From positions 1 through 6,825 of the forward strand of contig CAYTFK010000361.1 of assembly GCA_964436865.1 (NCBI GenBank): DNA of 6,825 nt, in the 5' to 3' direction. The stretch is from JAXGPP01 sp964436865 (GTDB lineage: Bacteria; Planctomycetota; Planctomycetia; Pirellulales; Thermoguttaceae). Shown here in pieces: positions 1 through 4,761 of the stretch (the first letter of the stretch is position 1; every line of letters begins with the position of its first letter). A program made the translations under genes and the position numbers. Below the pieces are notes generated by a model. That model worked only from the letters and a program-made list of their open reading frames with translations, was not told the DNA's origin and did no database searches.

Positions 1-2
1 CG

Positions 3-731
3 ATCGCTCCCGACGATGAACTCCGCCGGCAGGCGATGGAGTTCAAGAAGCAGGCTACGAGCGTGACCGACGTGAGCGACGAGTTTTTCATCGAGGCGAT
101 GCGGGCGCACCGTGCCGTGCGCCAGATCATCGGCCGCTACGGCGCTGATGCGATTACGATTGAATGCCTGATGCTCAAGCACCGCAAGCCGTGCCTCAGC
201 TTCGCGATGAACAATGGCGAACTGCTGCCCAGTGGTTGCGAAAACGATCTCAATGCCTCGCTCACGCTGATGCTCGGCCGCTGGCTCCTGGACCGCGCCG
301 GCTTCCAGCACAACCCCGAGTTCGACACCAGCGAGAACCGCTACTTCGGCGCCCACTGCACCTGCGCGTTGGCGCTGCATGGGCCGGCGGCTGCACAGCA
401 GAAGTACGCGGTCCGGCCGTTCTTCCACCAGCTTCCGCGCACTGCGGCGCTCGATGTCCAATGGACGCCCGGCGAGCCGGTCCTTGTGGCGAAGTACCGC
501 ACGGCCGAGGGTATCCTGTCATGTTGGATGGGCAAGGTGATCGATTCGCCCGCCTCGCCGCCCACCGGAGGCTGCGCCACACGCGTGCTGATGGACATTG
601 AGGGCGTCAAAGACGTCTGCGACATCTACGCCGGCCCGCATCCGGTCCTGTATTGCGGCGACCGTGGCGACGCCCGGCGGTTCAAGGCCTTCGCCCGGAT
701 GTATCGCCTGCCGCTGGAAAGCAATGTGTGA
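3..731 (+). CDS. L-fucose/L-arabinose isomerase-like protein, C-terminal part (5' end cut by window edge)
   Basis: The frame is open to the left edge, so the 242 visible residues are the C-terminal part of a longer protein; family members usually have about 450-550 residues. An in-frame ATG at 36 is probably internal, since the residues before it (APDDELRRQ) read as coding. The sequence resembles the C-terminal domain of the fucose/arabinose isomerase family, which interconverts aldoses and ketoses with a divalent metal. Landmarks are 'GADAITIECL', then 'PSGCENDLNASLTLML', where an acidic pair sits where the family keeps metal or substrate ligands, then 'FDTSENRYFGAHCTCAL' with a His-Cys pair, and a C-terminal beta-rich part ending 'YCGDRGDARRFKAFARMYRL'. 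Exact ligand assignments are inference. It is cytoplasmic in type, with no membrane segment in the visible part. The neighbour on the right is convergent, so any operon partner would lie upstream, outside the window. The substrate cannot be read from this fragment. Confidence 0.75.
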   Translation: MAPDDELRRQAMEFKKQATSVTDVSDEFFIEAMRAHRAVRQIIGRYGADAITIECLMLKHRKPCLSFAMNNGELLPSGCENDLNASLTLMLGRWLLDRAGFQHNPEFDTSENRYFGAHCTCALALHGPAAAQQKYAVRPFFHQLPRTAALDVQWTPGEPVLVAKYRTAEGILSCWMGKVIDSPASPPTGGCATRVLMDIEGVKDVCDIYAGPHPVLYCGDRGDARRFKAFARMYRLPLESNV

Positions 732-740
732 ACTCGTGGT

Positions 741-757
741 GCCGGCGTCCCGCCGGC
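741..757. repeat. Perfect GC hairpin in convergent intergenic gap
   Basis: The arms gccggcg (741-747) and cgccggc (751-757) form a 7-bp perfect stem with a TCC loop, 9 bases after the isomerase stop. An alternative pairing extends the outer stem through GTG/CAC with one bulged C. It lies between two convergent genes, so it could act as a bidirectional terminator, but there is no T-run on either strand. It could equally be one copy of a dispersed palindromic repeat. The function is inference. Confidence 0.4.
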
Positions 758-827
758 CACAGTGCGTTACGGAGCCGAGTCGCGATTGTCCGATACGACA
801 TGAAAACGGGATCGTAACGGCTCATAT

Positions 828-1178
828 TCAAGATAGAGGCAGATACACCACCTGATCTGCCGCTTCGTCGGCCCGAACGCACTTGGCAATCAGTTCAAGT
901 TCGTCAATGAGCAGGCCGATGCTCGTTCCTCGCTGATGTGAGAACACGAGGCCGGGAAACGCCTCGCGTGCGGATTGCCTTGCGTGCGCGAGCCGAAGCA
1001 GGTCATGATCCTGAGAATACAGCACGCGATTCAGTTCTGCGGCGCGGGCCAGAAGGACTTCGTCTGGCGCTTCGCGCGTTCCGTCTTCCTGGCTGGTCAG
1101 CACGTCAATTCCACGGCGGCGCAGCGACTCTGAAATAGCAGCCGGGACATGGACATCCATGTAGTATCGAAGCCACAT
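828..1178 (-). CDS. DUF5615 PIN-like nuclease, probable toxin of a DUF433/DUF5615 pair
   Basis: This 116-residue protein has the layout of the DUF5615/COG4634 family: PIN-like (Mut7-C type) predicted RNases that pair with DUF433 proteins as putative type II toxin-antitoxin modules. An N-terminal strand carries the first acidic residue ('YYMDVHVP', Asp8). The segment 'RRRGIDVLTSQEDG' (about 21-33) follows, then 'ELNRVLYSQDHDLL' (48-61) with Asp57 and Asp59, the expected acidic active-site cluster. The C-terminal half ('FPGLVFSHQRGTSIGLLIDELELI', given in two parts as 74-85 and 86-97) closes the fold. The ATG at 1176-1178 follows the antitoxin stop with no spacer (TAGATG), so translational coupling is likely; AAAGGG, 10 bases upstream inside the antitoxin gene, could serve as its Shine-Dalgarno. 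The second Met (residue 7) is less likely, because relatives also begin with a few residues before the MDVHVP-type strand. Toxicity is family inference, not visible here. Confidence 0.8.
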   Translation of the reverse strand: MWLRYYMDVHVPAAISESLRRRGIDVLTSQEDGTREAPDEVLLARAAELNRVLYSQDHDLLRLAHARQSAREAFPGLVFSHQRGTSIGLLIDELELIAKCVRADEAADQVVYLPLS

Positions 1179-1487
1179 CTACCGCGAGCCCTTTGTTCGC
1201 TCGAGCAATTCCTCGCGTGATAGTGTAGACCGCCGGCGGCGGACATCGGCTGCATCGGCCTCGACATGCATTTGGGCCACCATGTCGTCGTGATGGTCGT
1301 AGAAGTACGTCAACGCCGCATACACCTCTTCGGGTCGCAGATCCGGATGCTGGCGCAACAGCTCATCCGCAGTCCAACCGTAATGATAGTGCTCCCCAGC
1401 TAAGTGGATCACCTTGTACCGCGTTTGGCCGATACGCGCTATACCGCAGTCGTCGATCCGAATATGGGGGTAGGAAACGGTACTCAT
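1179..1487 (-). CDS. DUF433 family protein, probable antitoxin
   Basis: This 102-residue protein is of the DUF433/COG2442 type, small winged-helix-like proteins predicted to be antitoxins and usually encoded just before a DUF5615 PIN-like protein, as here. The core runs from 'YPHIRIDDCGIARIG' (6-20) through 'GEHYHYGWTADELLRQHPDL' (31-50) to 'RPEEVYAALTYFYDHHDD' (51-68). This matches the family's pattern of a strand, a 'G...' turn, and the segment 'eeLl..hPdL..eevyaAL.Yy'. A charged tail (about 80-102, 'RRRRS...REELLERTKG') may be the part that neutralises the toxin (inference). The frame stays open upstream to 1634, but the ATG at 1485-1487 is preferred: AAGGA lies 6 bases before it, homology starts there, and the upstream extension reads as low-complexity basic sequence. 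The stop abuts the toxin ATG. Confidence 0.8.
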   Translation of the reverse strand: MSTVSYPHIRIDDCGIARIGQTRYKVIHLAGEHYHYGWTADELLRQHPDLRPEEVYAALTYFYDHHDDMVAQMHVEADAADVRRRRSTLSREELLERTKGSR

Positions 1488-1488
1488 G

Positions 1489-1516
1489 GGCGGTCCTTGG
1501 GTGCCAATGGCGGTCC
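1489..1516. repeat. Pair of 8-bp direct repeats upstream of the antitoxin gene
   Basis: GGCGGTCC occurs at 1489-1496 and again at 1509-1516, exactly 20 bases apart, or about two helical turns. The first copy overlaps the antitoxin Shine-Dalgarno and start region. Type II antitoxins commonly autoregulate by binding repeats next to their own start, so this is a possible operator half-site pair. Chance is not excluded for an 8-mer in GC-rich DNA. Confidence 0.25.
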
Positions 1517-1569
1517 ACTTTCGAGCACGACGACATCGGTCTGGTGCGATCGGGCAGATACGATCCTTC

Positions 1570-1575
1570 ATTATA
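1570..1575 (-). promoter_or_regulatory. Candidate -10 box (TATAAT) for the DUF433-DUF5615 operon
   Basis: Read on the minus strand, GGCACTATAATGAAGG contains a perfect TATAAT, rare in this GC-rich DNA and placed 83-88 bases upstream of the antitoxin ATG. The best -35 at 17-bp spacing is poor (AAAATG). A TCGACA hexamer, 5 of 6 to consensus, sits at 1598-1603, but its 22-bp spacing is too long. A short inverted repeat (gatcg 1548-1552 / cgatc 1561-1565) overlaps the predicted start of transcription and could be an operator. All of this is inference from motifs. Confidence 0.35.
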
Positions 1576-1823
1576 GTGCCTGCCCGGCCATTCATTTTGT
1601 CGACATTTGGTTCTCGCAAGGCGAGGGACCACACTGGCGATTCTTGCTACCTTCCGTGCATCGGTCAAGCTCCCCCGGCGTTCGAGGACACTGTGGGGAG
1701 CCTGGCCCATCGACCGTGGGGCAGGCGGTTTGTCCCCTCCTCAACGTACTTGCGGCGACACGTGTCTGGCGGAACAACTGTCAGAGCAGAAACGCAAGGA
1801 ACTATTCAAATGCCTGAGAATAT

Positions 1824-1873
1824 GGGGACTCCGCGGCTGGAGCCACAGCGCGGCCACTGCTCCAAATGTCCCC
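1824..1873. repeat. Nested inverted repeat downstream of aroB
   Basis: The outer arms are ggggac (1824-1829) and gtcccc (1868-1873); the inner arms are tggagc (1838-1843) and gctcca (1859-1864), with a 15-base loop. The internal loops are asymmetric (8 and 3 bases). It begins 9 bases beyond the aroB stop on the minus strand. It may fold in aroB mRNA and act as a weak terminator or 3' stabiliser, but no T-run follows. A remnant of a dispersed repeat is an alternative. Confidence 0.3.
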
Positions 1874-1881
1874 GGCCCCCG

Positions 1882-2976
1882 CTACTCGCGCTCGAGCACG
1901 GCCCGGACTTCGTCGGGGTCGACGTCGGCAACGAGTTCCACTTTGCCCATGGCAACCGGCAGCACAAACCGCAGCCGGCCATGCTCGACCTTCTTGTCGT
2001 GCATCATCGTCCTCAGAACTTGGCCTGCCTTGAGATCGGGCATTTCGGTGGGCAGCCCGAGGCCGGCGAGCAGTCTCTCCTGTCGGGCGGTGAACTCGGC
2101 ATCGACGCGCCCCAGGCGCTCGGCCAGTCGCGATGCGCAGAGCATGCCCATCGCCACCGCCTCACCGTGCAGAAGCTCGCCGTAGCCCGAAAGGGCCTCG
2201 TAAGCGTGGGCAAACGTGTGCCCGTAGTTGAGCACCGTCCGCACGCCCGTCTCTTCGCGTTCGTCCTGTTCGACGATGTCGGCTTTGAGCCGGCAGCAGC
2301 GGGCGATCACCCGGCGCAATACGGCGTGGTCGCGTTCGACCAGCCCGGCTTGGTTCGCCTCCAGGTACGCGAAGAACTCGCCATCGAGGATCACGCCGTA
2401 CTTGACCACCTCGGCCAAGCCAGAGCGGTACTCGCGATCGTCGAGCGTGTCGAGCGTGGCGGTATCGATGAGCACGCCGATCGGCTGCAGGAACGCGCCG
2501 ACCATGTTCTTAGCGGCCGGCAGATTGACGCCGACCTTGCCGCCTACCGAGCTGTCGACCTGGGCCAGAAGCGACGTCGGAACCTGCACGAAGCGGGCGC
2601 CGCGGGCGAACGTGGCGGCGGCAAACCCTGCCAGGTCGCCGACCACACCGCCTCCCACCGCAATGACGACCGTCTTGCGGTCGGCGTTCAGTTGCAGCAG
2701 CTTCTCCCAGAGTGCGGTGGCCATCTCCACCGACTTCGACGGCTCGCCCGACTCAACGATCACCAGGTCGGTCCGGATCGAGGCTTCCCCCAGGCTCTCG
2801 CCAACCGTCAGGGCGTGCGGATCCTCGACATGGTCATCGGTGACGATCACGGCATGGGAGACGCGGCCGCGGGCTGTCAGGAACCGTCCAGCCTCGGCCA
2901 GTGTGCTGGCGCCGATTTCGATGTCGTAACTCCGCGGACCAAGGTCAACGCGGACGGTTTCCACGGAATCGCTCAC
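1882..2976 (-). CDS. aroB: 3-dehydroquinate synthase (AroB)
   Basis: AroB converts DAHP to 3-dehydroquinate, the second step of the shikimate pathway to aromatic amino acids, in the cytoplasm, using NAD+ and Zn2+ (or Co2+). The 364-residue length is typical of the family. The sequence shows 'ESGEPSKS' (75-82), the nucleotide-binding 'GGGVVGDLAGF' (108-118), 'PTSLLAQVDSSVGGK' (133-147), 'GLAEVVKYG' with Glu189, 'NYGHTFAHAYE' with His253 and His257, and 'LLHGEAVAMG' with His270. By comparison with the Aspergillus enzyme, Glu189, His253 and His270 should bind the metal. The usual HTFGHA is HTFAHA here, a mild substitution. The start is GTG at 2974-2976, chosen because a strong AAGGAG lies about 6 bases upstream. 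It follows the small protein gene by 33 bases, so the two are probably one transcript. Identification is secure from these motifs. Confidence 0.97.
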   Translation of the reverse strand: MSDSVETVRVDLGPRSYDIEIGASTLAEAGRFLTARGRVSHAVIVTDDHVEDPHALTVGESLGEASIRTDLVIVESGEPSKSVEMATALWEKLLQLNADRKTVVIAVGGGVVGDLAGFAAATFARGARFVQVPTSLLAQVDSSVGGKVGVNLPAAKNMVGAFLQPIGVLIDTATLDTLDDREYRSGLAEVVKYGVILDGEFFAYLEANQAGLVERDHAVLRRVIARCCRLKADIVEQDEREETGVRTVLNYGHTFAHAYEALSGYGELLHGEAVAMGMLCASRLAERLGRVDAEFTARQERLLAGLGLPTEMPDLKAGQVLRTMMHDKKVEHGRLRFVLPVAMGKVELVADVDPDEVRAVLERE

Positions 2977-3009
2977 GGCGTGCTCCTTCGCGTCGGTGGC
3001 CGCGCCCCT

Positions 3010-3234
3010 CTATTGTTTCAGCCGTTCCACATCAGCCGGCGTCGCGACGATCCGCCGGCAGAAGCCGGTCGGCAGCCGATCGTAGTACATTTCGGCGGCT
3101 TGGCCCGGGTCGGCGTGCAGCAGCCCCTCGATTCTCCCACGCTCCTCGGCCTCGATGCCCGCCAGTTCCTCGGGCCACACCGTGGCCGTCTCTACTACCA
3201 ATGCCTCGCGATATGGATCAAGCTTGTCGGCCAT
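3010..3234 (-). CDS. Unrecognised 74-residue protein between epmA and aroB
   Basis: I do not recognise this protein. It is a soluble, acidic, predominantly helical-looking protein of 74 residues with no signal peptide, membrane segment or metal motif (one Cys). Notable segments are 'PYREALVVETATVWPEEL' (7-24), 'RIEGLLHADPGQAAEM' (34-49) and 'YYDRLPTGFCRRIVATP' (50-66). The start chosen is ATG at 3232-3234. The frame stays open upstream to a TTG at 3346-3348 or a GTG at 3340-3342, overlapping the end of epmA. That 38-codon extension has visibly lower third-position GC, is Arg-rich, and contains a good promoter-like sequence (3294-3321), all arguing against it being coding. An AGGAA lies rather far (about 13 bases) from the ATG, so the start is not certain. 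It is 33 bases upstream of aroB and reads as coding by codon use, so it is probably cotranscribed with aroB. Confidence 0.65.
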   Translation of the reverse strand: MADKLDPYREALVVETATVWPEELAGIEAEERGRIEGLLHADPGQAAEMYYDRLPTGFCRRIVATPADVERLKQ

Positions 3235-3293
3235 GGCTTTCGCGCCGCTTCCTGGTTCATCTGCCGCAACGCGGCGGAAATCAACAAGTCCCG

Positions 3294-3321
3294 ATTCTAT
3301 CAAGATGATCGCCCGCGGCAA
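3294..3321 (-). promoter_or_regulatory. Candidate extended -10 promoter for the small protein and aroB
   Basis: Read on the minus strand, TTGCCG (3316-3321), a 16-base spacer and TAGAAT (3294-3299) preceded by TGA give an extended -10 (TGnTAGAAT, one mismatch to TGnTATAAT). The -35 box begins 14 bases after the epmA stop codon. Predicted transcription would begin near 3287, leaving about 50 bases of leader before the ATG at 3234. This would let aroB be transcribed independently of efp and epmA. Motif-based inference only. Confidence 0.35.
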
Positions 3322-3334
3322 TCGCCGCTCGGCG

Positions 3335-4036
3335 TTACGCACGTTCAAAAGGAAACGCCAGCACCTGCTCCAGCCGTTCGGCGCCGGTGGCCGCCATTAC
3401 CAGCCGGTCGAAGCCCAGCGCCGCGCCCGCCATCGCGGGCAGCCCGGCTTCCATCGCCGCCAGCAGTCGGCTCTCTTCGGGCAGCATCACCTTGCCGTCG
3501 GCACGGCGCAACTTGTTGTTCTCGTGGTTGCGGCGGCGGAGTACGGCCGGGTCGAGCAACTCGTGGTAGCCGTTGGCCAGTTCGATGCCGTCGGCGTACA
3601 GTTCGAATCGCTCCGCTACCGGAGGGCTGCCCGGCCGTACCCGGGCCAGTGCCGCCTGGGTGGCCGGGTAGTCATACACGATCGCCGGCTGTCCCCGGCC
3701 GAGATTGGACTGGACGCGTTCCGCGAGGATCAGATCAAGCCAGCCGTCACGGTCGTCGGGGGCAAGGCTTTCGGGGACCGTGATGCCAAGCTCGCGGCAC
3801 CTGTCCGGTAGTCGGGCGGCGTCGATCCCGTGCGGATCGATCCCGGCGTGCCGCTCAAACGCGATGCGATAACTGATCCGCTCCGCCGGCCCGCGGCCGA
3901 GCATCTCCTCTCCCAGATCGCTCAACAACTGCATTCCCTCGTCCAGCCCGTCGCCGATCCGGTACCACTCCACCATCGTGAACTCGATGTTGTGAAGCGG
4001 ACCCAACTCCTCGCGGCGAAACACCCGGGTGATCTG
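3335..4036 (-). CDS. epmA: EF-P--(R)-beta-lysine ligase EpmA (PoxA/GenX/YjeA), N-terminus lost in assembly gap
   Basis: EpmA is a paralogue of the class II lysyl-tRNA synthetase catalytic core without an anticodon-binding domain. It adenylates (R)-beta-lysine and transfers it to Lys34 of EF-P. The visible 233 residues begin at 'QITRVFRREELGPLHNIEFT', the class II motif 2 region, and continue with 'MVEWYR'. Towards the C-terminus come 'AERFELYADGIELANGYHEL', which matches the family's 'F.vy..GiELANG.hEL', and motif 3 'ALGFDRLVMAATG' (about 206-218) with Arg211, ending 'FPFERA'. The frame remains open into the N run. In E. coli EpmA (325 residues) the motif-2 Gln is near residue 94, so roughly 93 residues are missing. 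The length after the gap and the lack of an OB-fold domain fit EpmA rather than LysS. It lies downstream of efp on the same strand, so cotranscription is likely. Confidence 0.93.
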   Translation of the reverse strand, partial: QITRVFRREELGPLHNIEFTMVEWYRIGDGLDEGMQLLSDLGEEMLGRGPAERISYRIAFERHAGIDPHGIDAARLPDRCRELGITVPESLAPDDRDGWLDLILAERVQSNLGRGQPAIVYDYPATQAALARVRPGSPPVAERFELYADGIELANGYHELLDPAVLRRRNHENNKLRRADGKVMLPEESRLLAAMEAGLPAMAGAALGFDRLVMAATGAERLEQVLAFPFERA

Positions 4037-4136
4037 NNNNNNNNNNNNNNNNNNNNNNNNNNNNNNNNNNNNNNNNNNNNNNNNNNNNNNNNNNNNNNNN
4101 NNNNNNNNNNNNNNNNNNNNNNNNNNNNNNNNNNNN
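4037..4136. other. Assembly gap (100 N)
   Basis: A run of exactly 100 N is the conventional placeholder for a scaffold gap of unknown size. It interrupts the N-terminal part of epmA and ends one base before the efp stop codon. The missing epmA sequence needs about 280 bases plus any intergenic DNA, so the true gap is larger than shown. Confidence 0.97.
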
Positions 4137-4137
4137 G

Positions 4138-4707
4138 CTATTCCTTCACCCGCTCGATGTACTCCTCGGTTCGCGTGTCGACCCTGATCAACTCGCCGGT
4201 CTCGACGAAGTTGGGCACGGTCAACTCGGCGCCGGTTTCCATCTTGGCGGGCTTGGTGACGTTGGTCGCCGTATTGCCGCGAACGGCTGGTTCAGTGTAT
4301 TCAACCCGGAGCACGACGTGGTTCGGCGGCGTGACCCCGATGGGACCGTTGTTGAACAGCAGCATGCTGCAGTTCATGCCCTCTTTGAGGTACTTCCACG
4401 CGTCCCCCACCTGCTCAATCGCCAGTTCATACTGCTCGAACGTCTCGGTGTGCATGAAGACGAACGTATCGCCCTGGCGGTACAGAAACTGGGCCTCGAT
4501 CTCCTCGATGTCGGCGGCCTCGATCGAATCGCCGCTCTTGAACGTGCGGTCGATGACCGTGTTGCGGATCAGGTGCCGCAGGCGGCACTTGTACAACGCC
4601 TGGCCCTTGCCGGGCTTCACAAAATTGCACTCGATCATCAAGTACGGGTCGCCGTCCATCTGGACCTTGAGCCCCTTGCGGAACTCGCTGGTATTGTAGC
4701 TCGCCAC
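4138..4707 (-). CDS. efp: Elongation factor P (EF-P)
   Basis: EF-P enters the ribosomal E site and promotes peptide bond formation at polyproline stretches. The protein has 189 residues (E. coli EF-P has 188) in three beta-barrel domains. The N-terminal KOW-like domain carries the loop 'FVKPGKGQA', with the lysine at residue 34, exactly the position modified by EpmA in E. coli. The central OB domain spans about 66-125 ('ADIEEIEAQFLYRQGDTFVF'). The C-terminal domain holds the family signature 'KMETGAELTVPNFVETGELI' followed by 'RVDTRTEEYIERV', with Glu where many members have Gly in 'TRTGEY'. The start is GTG at 4705-4707, chosen because it begins the family's 'MASYNTSEFRKGL' N-terminus and has AGGA about 9 bases upstream. 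The frame is open further upstream to 4995, but that stretch is antisense to epmB and not coding. The stop codon TAG lies directly at the gap edge. Confidence 0.97.
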   Translation of the reverse strand: MASYNTSEFRKGLKVQMDGDPYLMIECNFVKPGKGQALYKCRLRHLIRNTVIDRTFKSGDSIEAADIEEIEAQFLYRQGDTFVFMHTETFEQYELAIEQVGDAWKYLKEGMNCSMLLFNNGPIGVTPPNHVVLRVEYTEPAVRGNTATNVTKPAKMETGAELTVPNFVETGELIRVDTRTEEYIERVKE

Positions 4708-4761
4708 GGCTGGTCTTCCTGCTTTGGCTTTCGGGTGGGAAAGTGTTACGATTGGTCGCTT
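4708..4761. promoter_or_regulatory. 54-base divergent promoter region between efp and epmB
   Basis: For epmB (plus strand), TTGGCT at 4724-4729 (4 of 6 to TTGACA), a 17-base spacer and TACGAT at 4747-4752 with an upstream TGn (4744-4746) make a plausible extended -10 promoter. Transcription would start near 4759, only a few bases before the ATG at 4762, giving a leaderless or nearly leaderless mRNA. That fits the absence of a Shine-Dalgarno sequence before epmB. For efp (minus strand) the best -35 is TTGCCA (4763-4768, inside the epmB start), with only a weak -10 (AACACT), so that promoter is unclear. Divergence places the enzyme and its protein target under one short control region. Confidence 0.4.

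Larger units (their letters stand above)
1488..1881. other. Gene-poor stretch of about 390 bases between aroB and the toxin-antitoxin pair
   Basis: I find no convincing gene here on either strand. Open frames exist, but they are basic, Cys/Pro/Arg-rich and lack family resemblance or a good ribosome binding site. The left part holds the candidate promoter, leader and direct repeats of the DUF433-DUF5615 operon. The right part (1824-1873) holds a nested inverted repeat just downstream of the aroB stop. No tRNA cloverleaf was seen. Confidence 0.5.

Noticed and set aside
1488..1634. 49-residue N-terminal extension of the DUF433 protein
   Set aside because: AAGGA 6 bases before the ATG at 1485-1487 and the start of family resemblance favour the shorter form. 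A TATAAT promoter lies within the extension.
1592..1777. Minus-strand 61-codon open frame in the gene-poor stretch
   Set aside because: Its product is Cys-, Pro- and Arg-rich with no family resemblance, and it has no supporting ribosome binding site or operon context.
1404..1817. Plus-strand 137-codon open frame across the DUF433 gene and the gene-poor stretch
   Set aside because: It overlaps the DUF433 coding sequence antisense, has no good ribosome binding site, and its product has no recognisable pattern.
1486..3783. A 765-codon plus-strand open frame running antisense through aroB, the small gene and part of epmA
   Set aside because: The opposite strand encodes clear AroB and EpmA motifs. 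The plus-strand product is low-complexity, rich in Arg, Gly, Pro and His, and shows no domain. It is a by-product of high third-position GC.
3335..4036. Lysyl-tRNA synthetase (LysS) as an alternative identity for epmA
   Set aside because: The short C-terminal half, the EpmA-type 'GIELANGYHEL' context and the adjacency to efp and epmB favour EpmA. The N-terminal region that would show an anticodon-binding domain is missing, but the fit of motif spacing to EpmA is good.
4318..4761. N-terminal extension of the epmB frame
   Set aside because: It runs antisense through efp, and the EpmB family N-terminus begins after the ATG at 4762. The extension has no family resemblance.
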